A DNA stretch of 64,000 nt from JABDMD01 sp965203475 (lineage in GTDB: Bacteria; Pseudomonadota; Gammaproteobacteria; UBA4575): assembly GCA_965203475.1 (NCBI GenBank), contig OZ241890.1:62001-126000 (forward strand), written 5' to 3'. Numbering within the stretch: the stretch's first letter is position 1; every line of letters starts with the position of its first letter. A model generated the notes under the pieces. The model was given only the letters and a program-made list of their open reading frames with translations, was not told the origin of the DNA and made no database searches. Both the position numbers and the translations under genes were made by a program. This document shows positions 15,851 through 24,580 of this stretch, piece by piece.

Positions 15851-16365
15851 AATATATATTGATAGGTTTATTTATGATGGGAATTTTTGGAAACTCTAAT
15901 GCAAGTGAGTTAACAGTAGGTTCTCCTGCTCCAACGTTTGAATTGCAAGATCAAATGAATAGTGTGCATCGGTTGGATGACTATCAAGGTAAATGGGTGG
16001 TGTTATACTTTTACCCAAAAGATGATACCCCAGGCTGCACTAAAGAAGCCTGCGCTTTTCGTGATGATATTGCAATTCTACAAAGTTTGAATGTAGAAGT
16101 TTTTGGTGTAAGTGTTGATGATGTAGAAAGTCATGCAAAATTTTCTAAAAAGTATAGTTTGCAATTTCCATTGTTAGCCGATATTGGTGGCGAAGTGGCT
16201 AAACAATATGATTCGCTAATGAAAATTGGGCCGGTAAAAATGGCTAAGCGACATACTTTCATTATTGATCCCGATGGGAAAATTGCAAAGATTTACCACA
16301 GCGTTAAACCTGCTACTCATAGTCAGGAAGTGATTGAGGATATACAATTAATTCAAAAAAATTAG
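15847..16365 (+). CDS. Exported Bcp/PrxQ-type peroxiredoxin
   Basis: The 172-aa protein has the AhpC/TSA peroxiredoxin motif YPKDDTPGCTKEACAFRD with peroxidatic Cys64 and candidate resolving Cys69, as in Bcp/PrxQ. Unlike cytoplasmic Bcp, it begins with a signal peptide (MKYILIGLFMMGIFGNSNAS), so it should act in the periplasm, reducing peroxides with thiol partners. Translational overlap with the sugar dehydrogenase suggests it may deal with oxidants linked to that enzyme; this is inference. Confidence 0.9.
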   Translation: MKYILIGLFMMGIFGNSNASELTVGSPAPTFELQDQMNSVHRLDDYQGKWVVLYFYPKDDTPGCTKEACAFRDDIAILQSLNVEVFGVSVDDVESHAKFSKKYSLQFPLLADIGGEVAKQYDSLMKIGPVKMAKRHTFIIDPDGKIAKIYHSVKPATHSQEVIEDIQLIQKN

Positions 16366-16401
16366 TTGTCTTTGTTATAATTTTAATTCATATATTACAA
16401 C

Positions 16402-16447
16402 TAGGGTGTCCTTGACTTTAAAAATAGGGTGTCCTTGACTTTAAAAA
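16402..16447 (+). repeat. 23-bp perfect tandem duplication at a promoter
   Basis: The unit TAGGGTGTCCTTGACTTTAA plus AAA occurs twice head to tail. Each copy carries TTGACT, a good -35 element. The pair lies directly before the cobalamin riboswitch, where the btuB promoter is expected, so the duplication may move or double the promoter. Confidence 0.85.
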
Positions 16448-16454
16448 GTGCAAG

Positions 16455-16600
16455 GATGAAACAGGGAAGCTTGTGTGAATCAGGCACTGCCCCCGCAACG
16501 GTGATAGAGGATATAAATCAAAATGCCACTGTGCTTAATGTATGGGAAGGCGATTTATATAGATTACATTCAACTCTTTAGTCCGGAGACCGGCCTTAGT
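16455..16600 (+). promoter_or_regulatory. Cobalamin (B12) riboswitch
   Basis: The aptamer core is clear. GGCACTGCCCCCGCAACGGT (16483-16502) is followed by the B12 box AATGCCACTG (16522-16531), then GGGAAGG (16544-16550) and the closing AGTCCGGAGACCGGCC (16580-16595). It lies upstream of btuB. The 120 bases after the aptamer are G/C-rich, with a CTCC/GGAG hairpin near 16606-16620 and GCGCGCGC before the btuB ribosome binding site. I see no U-tract terminator there, so translational control by hiding the ribosome binding site is more likely. Adenosyl- or other cobalamins should switch the operon off. Confidence 0.93.
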
Positions 16601-16719
16601 ATGTACCTCCTGTAAAGGAGCAAGGTGTTGCGGAGGGCGGCGCTTTAGTAACGAACACTCATACTTAAGAGTGGCTATGTTGCTGCGCGCGCTCTAATTA
16701 TCATTTTAAAGAGGCAGAT

Positions 16720-18501
16720 ATGCGCAGAGTCTTGTTTACAAGTTTATATTTACTTTCTTCTCTATTGTTTGCTGCTGAAGAAGTGGTCGTTACACCTGCT
16801 CGGAATTCACAATCCATTACGGAAGTGGTGCCATCTGTGATCGTAATTGATAAAGAAACGATACAGCAAAGTGTATCTACTGATATAGCTGATCTCTTGC
16901 GTTGGCATGCAGGAATCGACATTAGTAGAACAGGAGGCTTTGGGCAACAGACTTCGGCCTTTATTCGAGGCGCTAACAGCAATCACACTTCTGTACTTAT
17001 TAATGGAATCAAAATGAATTCGGCTACTACCGGCGCGCCGGCGCTAGAAACAATTAATACTGCTGCCATTGAACGCATTGAGATTATCAAAGGACCTCGT
17101 TCTACAGTATATGGCTCAGAAGCCATTGGGGGAGTGATTAATGTCATCACTACTCCTAGTAATCCAAAAACAGGCGCAGCGATTCAAGCTTCAAACAGTC
17201 GGTATGCAACGCAAGAGCAAAGTATCGATTTGCAATATGCAGATGATTTCATTCGTGCAGATGTTATGTTTAATCATTTTGATAGTAATGGCTTTCCTGC
17301 AGCTACTACATCGGACACAGACCATGGCCATGATAGTGACACAATTGATGTAAATGTAAGTGCGCAGTTTGGTGGACACGAGCTTAGTCTGGGATATTGG
17401 GAAGCTGAAGGAAATACGGAATACGATTCTTTTGGGCAGGATTTGGATCAAGACAGAAAGAATAGTGTACTGCAAGCAAAGTATGACCATCGTTTTTCAG
17501 AAAATTGGAAATCAACAATTTCTATTTCAAAAACTAAGGATGAAATTCGACAAAATCAAACCAACTTTATTGGAGACGAAGATTTTGCCTTTACAGATCG
17601 AATCGTGTACGACTGGGAAAATGATATTTACTTTAAGCATCATGTGTTGACCTTTGGAGCAGCCAAAACAGATGAAAAAACAGAATCATTATCTTTTGGA
17701 ACTTCTTATAAAGAAGATACCGATATCTATTCATTATATTTACATGATCAATTTAATTTTAATAAACATAGTTTGTTTACCTCAACTCGTTTTACTGATC
17801 ATGAAGACTTCGATACGGCGTTCACCTGGAATCTTGAATACGCCTATCAATGGCTAAGCAATATAAAAGCATTTGCCAGCATAGGTACAGGTTTTAGAGC
17901 ACCCGATAGTAACGCTAGGTTTGGTTTTGGGGGTAATGATGAACTAGACGAAGAAAATTCTCGTTCAATAGAGTTGGGTGTTCATTATGATATTTCACCC
18001 AGCACACATACATCACTACGTCTATTTGAAAATAAATTTGATGATTTAATAGAAACCGTGCTCATCGATCCTGCAACATTCACTTTTGAAAATCAAAATG
18101 TAGATGATGCGGAAAATCGCGGTATCGAAATTTCATTTGCTCATCAAACCAAACATTGGAATTTTACTATCGAAGGAATTCTACAAAACCCTCGTAACGA
18201 TACTGATGATTCTCAGTTATTGCGCAGGGCAAAACGAAGCATCACTAGCTCACTTCGTTATCGGCACGACAAGTATTTTGTTTTGGTTAACGCATTGGCC
18301 ACTTCAGAGCGTGAAGATTTTGGAGATGTTGAGTTGCCGAGATATGGTTTGGTAAATGTTTCTGCGGGTGTGCATATACCTTATGTCACCTTAGCTGTGA
18401 AAATGGATAATATTTTTGATAAGGAATATGAACTTGCCTCAGGCTTTAATACGCCTGGTCAATCGTTGTTTGCCGAAGCCGAAATTAAATTTACAAAATA
18501 A
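16720..18501 (+). CDS. btuB: BtuB-like TonB-dependent vitamin B12 receptor
   Basis: The 593-aa outer-membrane receptor has a signal peptide, a TonB box EEVVVTPAR (residues 20-28), a plug domain with GFGQQTSAFIRGANSNHTSV and KGPRSTVYGSEAIGGVINVIT, and a beta-barrel ending DNIFDKEYELASGFNTPG. The size and plug match BtuB. The cobalamin riboswitch upstream confirms the substrate class. It is followed after 2 bases by a corrinoid adenosyltransferase, so uptake and activation are coupled. The inner-membrane BtuCDF transporter is not in the window. An AAGAGG element precedes the ATG. Confidence 0.93.
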   Translation: MRRVLFTSLYLLSSLLFAAEEVVVTPARNSQSITEVVPSVIVIDKETIQQSVSTDIADLLRWHAGIDISRTGGFGQQTSAFIRGANSNHTSVLINGIKMNSATTGAPALETINTAAIERIEIIKGPRSTVYGSEAIGGVINVITTPSNPKTGAAIQASNSRYATQEQSIDLQYADDFIRADVMFNHFDSNGFPAATTSDTDHGHDSDTIDVNVSAQFGGHELSLGYWEAEGNTEYDSFGQDLDQDRKNSVLQAKYDHRFSENWKSTISISKTKDEIRQNQTNFIGDEDFAFTDRIVYDWENDIYFKHHVLTFGAAKTDEKTESLSFGTSYKEDTDIYSLYLHDQFNFNKHSLFTSTRFTDHEDFDTAFTWNLEYAYQWLSNIKAFASIGTGFRAPDSNARFGFGGNDELDEENSRSIELGVHYDISPSTHTSLRLFENKFDDLIETVLIDPATFTFENQNVDDAENRGIEISFAHQTKHWNFTIEGILQNPRNDTDDSQLLRRAKRSITSSLRYRHDKYFVLVNALATSEREDFGDVELPRYGLVNVSAGVHIPYVTLAVKMDNIFDKEYELASGFNTPGQSLFAEAEIKFTK

Positions 18502-18503
18502 AT

Positions 18504-19046
18504 ATGTCAGGCACAGCAAAGATTTATACCAAAACAGGTGATAAAGGTGAAACAGGACTTTATGGTGGTGACCGAGTTCGAAAAGATTGTCCATTAATTC
18601 AAGCGATTGGTGATGTCGATGAATTGAATTCTATTATTGGCTTGGTCGTTACGCATGAAATCCCTGAAGGCTTAAAAAATAATTTTTTGCAGGTTCAACA
18701 TACCTTATTTAATGTAGGAGCTGAACTTAATAATACTAAATTAGCTTTTATTGATGAAAGTTATGTAAATGAATTAGAACAAATTATGGATCGGTATAAT
18801 GCAGAACTGCCAGCGTTAAAAAATTTCATTTTACCTGGAGGAGGTCAAGCAGCTGCGACTTGTCATCTGGCCCGTGCCGTGTGCAGACGTGCTGAAAGAA
18901 GTGTTGTGATTTTGGCGGCGAATCAAAAGATAAATGAAAATATTCAGATTTACTTAAATCGACTATCTGATTTTTTGTTTATCGCAAGTCGAATATTATC
19001 CAAACATGCGGGTGAACAAGAGACAATTTGGATCGCTGAAAAATAA
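18504..19046 (+). CDS. PduO-type cob(I)alamin adenosyltransferase
   Basis: The 180-aa protein has the PduO/MMAB signature KIYTKTGDKGETGLYGGDR at the N-terminus for ATP and phosphate contacts. GDVDELNSIIG, FILPGGGQAAATCHLARAVCRRAER and LNRLSDFLFIASR follow. It transfers adenosyl from ATP to cob(I)alamin in the cytoplasm, giving adenosylcobalamin, the usual riboswitch ligand. It begins 2 bases after the btuB stop codon and is expressed in the same B12-controlled operon. Confidence 0.93.
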   Translation: MSGTAKIYTKTGDKGETGLYGGDRVRKDCPLIQAIGDVDELNSIIGLVVTHEIPEGLKNNFLQVQHTLFNVGAELNNTKLAFIDESYVNELEQIMDRYNAELPALKNFILPGGGQAAATCHLARAVCRRAERSVVILAANQKINENIQIYLNRLSDFLFIASRILSKHAGEQETIWIAEK

Positions 19047-19061
19047 AGAAAGGAGTGTAAT

Positions 19062-19958
19062 ATCAAGCTCGGTGTTGATTTAGGAGGTACAAAGATCGAA
19101 GTCTTGGTGCTAAATGATCAGGGCGAGGAAATATTTCGTAACCGAATTGAAACCCCTATTAATAATTATCAGCAATCCGTCCAAGCGATTAGCAATTTAA
19201 TTCAAAAAACAGAAGCAAAATTAGAGAGTAGTTGTAGTATAGGAATTTGTACACCCGGTTCAATTTCACCAACAACTGGCTTGTTGCGAAATTCCAATTC
19301 GGTTGCACTCAATAATCAACCCTTTAAACAAGACTTAGAAAAAAGTTTAAATCGCGAAATTCGTATTTCCAATGATGCAAATTGCTTTGTACTTTCTGAA
19401 GCCACGGATGGTGCAGCACACGATGCAAAAATCGTGTTTGGTGTAATTATGGGTACGGGTGTAGGTGCAGGTATCGTGATAGATAAGAAAGTGTTAACGG
19501 GAAAAAATTTAATCGCAGGAGAATGGGGCCATAATCCACTACCTTGGTGTGAAGAAGAGAGTAATGTGCGAAATCAATGTTGGTGTGGCCAAGTAAATTG
19601 CATTGAAACTTTTTTGTCTGGACCTGGATTTCAAAATGAATACTTCCACGCAAGTCGAAAACAGCTTTCAGCAAAAGAAATAATAGAGTTAGCCAATGCG
19701 GGGAATGAAATTGCCTTGAATACACTACACAACTACCAACATCGACTGGCAAGGAGTTTGGCGCATATTATAAATATTTTAGATCCGGATAAAATTGTAT
19801 TGGGAGGCGGTATGTCGAATATTGAGCAACTTTATAAGAATGTACCAGATCTATGGAAACAATGGATTTTCTCTGATGTTATAGCCACGGAGCTAGTAGC
19901 CCCTGAATTTGGAGATTCAAGCGGTGTGCGCGGTGCCGCGTGGTTATGGAATGATTAA
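19062..19958 (+). CDS. ROK-family sugar-kinase-like protein with apparent ATC start
   Basis: The protein is about 298 aa if translation begins at the ATC at 19062. That start gives the usual ROK N-terminus KLGVDLGGTKIEV with the phosphate-binding DxGGTK loop, and an AAAGGAG is spaced 6 bases before it. The only canonical starts in frame (TTG 19104, GTG 19107) would cut off this essential loop. The other ROK motifs are present: NDANCFVLSE, MGTGVGAGIV, GEWGHNPL, and the zinc site CWCGQVNC followed by IETFLSGPGF. Fructokinase and N-acetylhexosamine kinases look like this. Its place in a B12 operon suggests a cobamide-related alcohol substrate, which is speculative. Confidence 0.85.
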   Translation: MKLGVDLGGTKIEVLVLNDQGEEIFRNRIETPINNYQQSVQAISNLIQKTEAKLESSCSIGICTPGSISPTTGLLRNSNSVALNNQPFKQDLEKSLNREIRISNDANCFVLSEATDGAAHDAKIVFGVIMGTGVGAGIVIDKKVLTGKNLIAGEWGHNPLPWCEEESNVRNQCWCGQVNCIETFLSGPGFQNEYFHASRKQLSAKEIIELANAGNEIALNTLHNYQHRLARSLAHIINILDPDKIVLGGGMSNIEQLYKNVPDLWKQWIFSDVIATELVAPEFGDSSGVRGAAWLWND

Positions 19959-19961
19959 TAT

Positions 19962-20480
19962 ATGAATCAACATAAATTAAAACTTATTTATGTTATTGCA
20001 ATTGTGTTAGTGCTTGCATTATTTCGATTAATCCCACATCCGCCAAATGTAACACCAATTGCGGCGATGGCAATTTTCTCTGGAGCCTATTTTACAAATC
20101 GTATTTTGGCTTATGTAATACCGCTGCTTGCCATGATCGTGAGCGATCTATTACTAGGGTTTCATTCGAGCATTTGGTTTGTATATACAGGGGTTGTCTG
20201 TACAGTGTTCTTAGGTGGTACGTTAAAGGAAATATCATTTTTGAAGTTGGGTGGCATTGTATTATTGTCTTCAGTCGTATTTTATTTGCTAACCAATTTT
20301 GGAGCCTGGTTGAGTCATGACATGTATACGCATGATGCGAAGGGTTTGATGCAAGCCTATATTGCAGGTTTGCCTTTTTTCCGAAATTCAATCCTCGGCA
20401 ATCTTTTCTTTACCTATGTACTCTTTTATATGCTTAATTTAGTGGGTTTTTCGTTCTCTAAGCAGCGCATTGTGCATTAA
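19962..20480 (+). CDS. DUF6580-type integral membrane protein, putative transporter component
   Basis: The 172-aa protein has about five to six hydrophobic helices. The N-terminal part LFRLIPHPPNVTPIAAMAIF then FSGAYF and a TNFGAWLSHDMY motif are typical of the DUF6580 family, which resembles ECF transporter S components. It begins 3 bases after the kinase gene and is the last gene before a strong terminator, so it belongs to the riboswitch operon. A substrate related to cobalamin or its lower ligand is a fair guess. No ECF energising module is in the window. Confidence 0.75.
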   Translation: MNQHKLKLIYVIAIVLVLALFRLIPHPPNVTPIAAMAIFSGAYFTNRILAYVIPLLAMIVSDLLLGFHSSIWFVYTGVVCTVFLGGTLKEISFLKLGGIVLLSSVVFYLLTNFGAWLSHDMYTHDAKGLMQAYIAGLPFFRNSILGNLFFTYVLFYMLNLVGFSFSKQRIVH

Positions 20481-20640
20481 TAAATTGATTGTCGAAGTGG
20501 AATTGAATTCTTAATTATAATTCTCAACTATATGTAAATGCGTTCTCGATCACAAAATATGTGTTTGCAATTAATTACAGTGTGTGAAATTTAGAGATTA
20601 GAAGGATTTCTTAGTTCATCTCCTAGCAAGGATGCGTTAG

Positions 20641-20672
20641 CCCGCGAGTAGCAAGCTACTCGCGGGTTTTTT
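20641..20672 (+). terminator. Rho-independent terminator of the btuB operon
   Basis: A near-perfect hairpin with arms CCCGCGAGTAGC and GCTACTCGCGGG and a tiny AA-centred loop is followed by TTTTTT. The T-run exists only on the plus side, so it ends the rightward B12 operon and separates it from the convergent hvfC gene. The 160 bases between the DUF6580 gene and the hairpin hold no clear gene. Confidence 0.93.
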
Positions 20673-20690
20673 ATGCAGGAAGACTTGTGA

Positions 20691-21461
20691 TTATAAAGAC
20701 TTTGTACCAATGATAATGTCATTGGATCGCAATTGCTTTAAGGTTTGTTCACCACCTTTAAAAACTAAATCCGGATTAGGGTGATTTATCTCATTGACGA
20801 TCTCTTCAAGTAACTGTTGTCCAGTTTTTTCAAGTTTCTTTTCTAGCAACCCCACAAGCATCGCAGAAGTCGGATTGAGTTCCTTAAATCCTACTTTGTC
20901 TTGCTTGTCTCGATACACTAAAAGAAAGGTTGGAGTCTCGCTTGCTTCTTGAGGCTGAAAACTTGGCTTTATTTGATGCACAGGGTAATCATAATTATGT
21001 AACTCGGCTAATGGAGACAGGATGGGAATGTTTTCTAGTAAATCACCCATCGGATCGATATCATTCAAATCAATTTTTCGATCAGTAAATGTGAGATCGA
21101 TTTCTATCCATTCGTAGTGTGCAAGTTGTGCTAAAAAAATTGGATCTTCGGATCGTTTTCGTCGTTCGTGGATTAAATAATCTAAAAACTCTTTTGAAAT
21201 ATCTTTGAAATAGGGTGATTTAGACTGGTGTGTAATAAAAAAATCACGAATCATTTTGTGCCAATCATCATCATTGTAAAGTTTTTTAATCACGGGGTAG
21301 GCGTTGCTGATAAAGCTTTCAATATTTCGATACAGCAGACCGCGATAAATTTCCATACGCCGATCTTCGATATCAGAAGGCGCTACTTTATTATCAGGGT
21401 CTCTTAAATGGGCAGTAAATTCGTATTGAATTTTTTTAAAAGCAGCTTGATCGCTTGTCAT
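20691..21461 (-). CDS. hvfC: DUF2063 protein, HvfC-type partner of the MNIO enzyme
   Basis: The 256-aa protein starts with the DUF2063 domain: FTAHLRDP, then RRMEIYRGLLYRNIESFISNAYPV around residues 35-58 and HYEWIEIDL near 115. HvfC-type proteins bind the precursor peptide and assist the DUF692 oxidase that turns Cys residues of EGKCG repeats into oxazolone-thioamide groups; this is known from the Haemophilus HvfABC system. It follows the DUF692 gene by 12 bases on the same strand. A matching precursor is at 31336-31716. It has no signal peptide, so modification would take place in the cytoplasm. Confidence 0.85.
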   Translation of the reverse strand: MTSDQAAFKKIQYEFTAHLRDPDNKVAPSDIEDRRMEIYRGLLYRNIESFISNAYPVIKKLYNDDDWHKMIRDFFITHQSKSPYFKDISKEFLDYLIHERRKRSEDPIFLAQLAHYEWIEIDLTFTDRKIDLNDIDPMGDLLENIPILSPLAELHNYDYPVHQIKPSFQPQEASETPTFLLVYRDKQDKVGFKELNPTSAMLVGLLEKKLEKTGQQLLEEIVNEINHPNPDLVFKGGEQTLKQLRSNDIIIGTKSL

Positions 21462-21473
21462 AACACAATCAAC

Positions 21474-22337
21474 CTAGCTTGCATTGGCAAGTGGTGCTGA
21501 ACTTTGGCTCCATTTATCTTGCAGTTTGCGAATGGTATGTACTTCTTGCATCAGAACATCTAATGGCGGGATATTAAAATCTCTTTCCAATAAGGTAGGG
21601 AAAATACCAAATAACTCATAGGCTTTATCTAAAATTTTCCAAACTGGATCAATGACATCGGCACCATGGGTGTCAACTATTAAATCTTTAGCTTCATTGT
21701 AATGCCCTGCAATATGACAATATGCAATACGCTCGCTGGGCAGTGCCTGTAAAAACTCAATAGGGTCGTAGTGATGATTCACAGAATTCACATAGATGTT
21801 GTTTACATCTAATAACAAAGAACAATCGGCCTCTTCTAAAATTGCATTAATGAACTGAATTTCATCTATCTGTTTACCTGGTGCAGCATAGTAAGAGACA
21901 TTTTCGATCGCAATTTTTCGTTCAAGAATTTCTTGTACGCGTTTAATTCGATCGGCAACATAATGTATGGCTTCTTCAGTAAACGGGATGGGCATTAAGT
22001 CATAGAGGTGTCCATCATCGGAGCAATAACTTAAATGTTCGCTGTAACAAAGTATGTTGTGTTGATCTAAAAACTTTTTAACATCTAATACAAAATTTTC
22101 ATCGAGCGGTGCAGGACTACCTAAGGATAAAGATAGACCATGAGTTACAAAAGGAATTTTTTCTGTGAATGCGCGAAAACGTTTACCTAATTTTCCTCCC
22201 ATGCGGATCCAGTTTTCAGGTGCAACTTCCATAAAATCTATTTCGGTAGGGAAATTAGATTCAAGTTCATCCAACAAGTCACGTCGCAAGCCAAGACCAG
22301 AGCCTTGTACAGGAAATTGTTTTAGTTCTACTGACAT
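21474..22337 (-). CDS. hvfB: DUF692 multinuclear non-haem iron oxidase (MNIO), HvfB-type
   Basis: The 287-aa TIM-barrel protein carries the MNIO ligand series in order: VTHGLSLSLGS, YSEHLSY, AIENVSYY, LLDVNNIYVN, CHIAGH, DTHGADVI and LERDFNIP. These His, Asp, Glu and Asn residues bind two or three irons. MNIOs use oxygen to rebuild cysteines of ribosomal peptides. With DUF2063 beside it, this is the HvfB/BufB subclass, which makes copper-binding thiooxazole or oxazolone-thioamide groups. Gene order in transcription is DoxX, hvfB, hvfC. No precursor gene is inside this operon, which is unusual; the HvfA-like gene 9 kb away supplies the likely substrate. Confidence 0.92.
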   Translation of the reverse strand: MSVELKQFPVQGSGLGLRRDLLDELESNFPTEIDFMEVAPENWIRMGGKLGKRFRAFTEKIPFVTHGLSLSLGSPAPLDENFVLDVKKFLDQHNILCYSEHLSYCSDDGHLYDLMPIPFTEEAIHYVADRIKRVQEILERKIAIENVSYYAAPGKQIDEIQFINAILEEADCSLLLDVNNIYVNSVNHHYDPIEFLQALPSERIAYCHIAGHYNEAKDLIVDTHGADVIDPVWKILDKAYELFGIFPTLLERDFNIPPLDVLMQEVHTIRKLQDKWSQSSAPLANAS

Positions 22338-22411
22338 TTTAAATTAGTAGGTGAATATAGGTAGTTTGACCCAAGCTATTGTATTCGGTTCTATTCAATT
22401 ATTTACAACCG

Positions 22412-23065
22412 TCATTCATTTCTAAAGCTTTTGGCTAACCAGTAATCAATACTGAAGTATTTTCCGGCACCAATAAAAAATAACACCAACAGCATAATAA
22501 AGTACGTAGCACCAAATTCGATCCCATTATTAAGCACTACAAAACTACCTTTTTCAGTGAGCCAATTATAATTACCATGTTTTTTTAATAAGGATTTAGC
22601 GGCACTCACTCGTTTCCCAACTTCTTCACTGTTTTCTAAACTTCTTTTAGCGGCAGAAAACCCGATTGCAGCTAACGGTTTGGCGGTACTAGTAGCAGGA
22701 TCGCCTGGTGCCACTGCAAACCATCCGTCGTCCCAATGCACCGCAAATATTGCGACCAACATCGTAATCATTAAAGGGATTGAAAACCAACGAACAGCAA
22801 CCCCAATCAGTAAAGCGATGCCACCAATGAGTTCTGTATAGGCTGCAAGATATGCAAGCAGTGTAGGTGCAGGTAACCCTAGTCCCCAGTCTGGATTACC
22901 AAGCCAACTGGCAAAACCATCCATACCCGATAATTTAGTTAACCCAGCCGCAATAAAAATTGGAGCTAAATACAAGCGTAAGGCAAGTGGACCCAAAAAA
23001 TCGATTGTACGAAATTTATCTAAAATATTTTGCAATGAATTTGCCGTTGATACGATTGCAGACAT
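22412..23065 (-). CDS. DoxX-family membrane protein (HvfX-like)
   Basis: The 217-aa protein starts at the ATG preceded by CAGGAG; a longer frame exists upstream but has no ribosome site. It has four membrane helices with the DoxX signature RLYLAPIFIAAGLTKLSG, AAYTELIGGIALLIG and MITMLVAIFAVHWDDGWF. A hydrophilic insert of about 60 residues lies before the last helix. DoxX proteins often accompany hvfABC/bufABC loci, where they may handle electrons or heme-related chemistry, but their function is unproven. It is 74 bases upstream of hvfB and almost abuts the frameshifted glutamate-synthase-like gene. Confidence 0.85.
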   Translation of the reverse strand: MSAIVSTANSLQNILDKFRTIDFLGPLALRLYLAPIFIAAGLTKLSGMDGFASWLGNPDWGLGLPAPTLLAYLAAYTELIGGIALLIGVAVRWFSIPLMITMLVAIFAVHWDDGWFAVAPGDPATSTAKPLAAIGFSAAKRSLENSEEVGKRVSAAKSLLKKHGNYNWLTEKGSFVVLNNGIEFGATYFIMLLVLFFIGAGKYFSIDYWLAKSFRNE

Positions 23066-23087
23066 AATTGATCTCCTGTTTAAATTC

Positions 23088-24580
23088 TCACGCGCTGGTA
23101 TCCGGATATAACTCATCCAGTGGGACTGATTTCCCATCGGGTCTTACCATGCGTGCATGCATACGGCGTAATTGCCGAGGTTCTTTAACACCGCATGAGT
23201 GTGCAATGACCCCTACTTCATAGACCATGTTTTGGCGTAATTCCTTACACGCTCGGCTTTAATAACTGGGTCCAGTCCAGATTGTAGTTTTTTGTTATGT
23301 GTCGTAATGCCCGTGGGGCAGGTGTTTTTATTGCATTGCAGTGCTTGGATGCAGCCTAAAGCAAACATGAACCCTCGTGCTGAAACCACAAAATCAGCTC
23401 CAACTGCAAAGGCCCATGCTACCTCGGCGGGAGTAATCAACTTTCCGGAAGCAATTACTTTGATGCGGTCACGCAAGTTGTGGGCTTTCAGTCGATCGAC
23501 TACCAGCGGTAAACTTTCTTGAATGGGTAAGCCCATGTAGTCAATTAAGCTCATAGGAGCAGCACCGGTACCTCCATCGGCACTGTCCACAGTAATAAAA
23601 TCGGGTGCCGACTCAATTCCACGCGCTTTAATTTTTTCTAAGTTCTCGTCTATCCAACCATAAGCACCCATAACGGCTTTTATGCCTACCGGTTTTCCGG
23701 TGACGGTTCTTATGCGATCAATCATGTCTAATAAATCATCTCCCGAATCAATATCTGGATGCCGATTTGGGCTGATAGAATCAGAGCCAACAGGTATGCC
23801 TCTGATTTTTGATATTTCTTCGGTAACTTTTCCGCCCGGTAATATTCCGCCTTTGCCGGGTTTGGCGCCCTGGCTTAATTTAATTTCAAACATTTTTACT
23901 TGATCGTGCGCGGCTATTTCACACAATTTTTCATCGCTTAAATTGCCTTCGTGATCTCGCACACCATATTTCGCAGTACCAATCTGAAAAACAATGTCTG
24001 CTCCACCTTCGAGATGATAGGGCGACAATCCACCTTCTCCTGTGTTCATCCAGCAACCCGCCATGCGTGCTCCATTTGATAGAGCGAGAACCGCGGGTTT
24101 AGAAATTGCTCCATAGCTCATACCTGAGATATTAAATATTGAATCTGTTGTATAAGGTTTATCTGCATGAGGGCCGATGGTGACATTACTGGTAGGTACA
24201 GCATCTTGATTTAACGTTGGGAATGGGCAGTTAACAAATAAAACAGTTCCCGTTGGACGTAAATCTCGTGTTGAACCAAAAGCGACAGTGTTATCTAAAT
24301 TTTTGGCAGCACGGTATACCCAAGTGCGCACTGCACGATTAAAAGGCAACTCTTCACGATCCATTGCAAAAAAGTATTGCCGAAAGAACTCTCCAAGTTC
24401 TTCGAAGATATAACGAAATCTTCCAATGACTGGAAAATTGTGTCTAATGGCATGAGCACGTTGTGATTTATCAATGATGTATAAAACGATTACCGCAACT
24501 ACGCCCACTCCAATTGCAAATATGAATAGAAAGGCCGCTAACTCGATACTACGAATTAAAAATGTGGGTATTTCAACCAT
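23088..24580 (-). pseudogene. FMN-dependent glutamate-synthase-like protein, frameshifted near the 3' end
   Basis: The main frame gives 455 aa: an N-terminal membrane helix (residues 9-33) and a GltB-like FMN domain with NISGMSYGAISKPAV, GGKVTEEISKIRG, DSADGGTGAAP and the iron-sulfur-like CIQALQCNKNTCPTGI. It stops after RNYAKTWSMK. The missing family C-terminus (VYEVGVIAHSCGVKEPRQLR, ending in DELYPD and TSA) lies directly after in another frame and ends at 23088. Adding one A to the AAAA run at 23230-23233 rejoins them to about 497 aa. Either the genome carries a recent one-base deletion, or the homopolymer was misread, or frameshifting occurs. The family is a ferredoxin-like oxidoreductase of unknown substrate. 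Confidence 0.85.

Noticed and set aside
20673..20690. The 20641-20666 hairpin as terminator of the leftward hvfC transcript
   Set aside because: There is no T-run on the minus-strand side, and the hairpin lies after hvfC with only a short gap; it fits the rightward operon.
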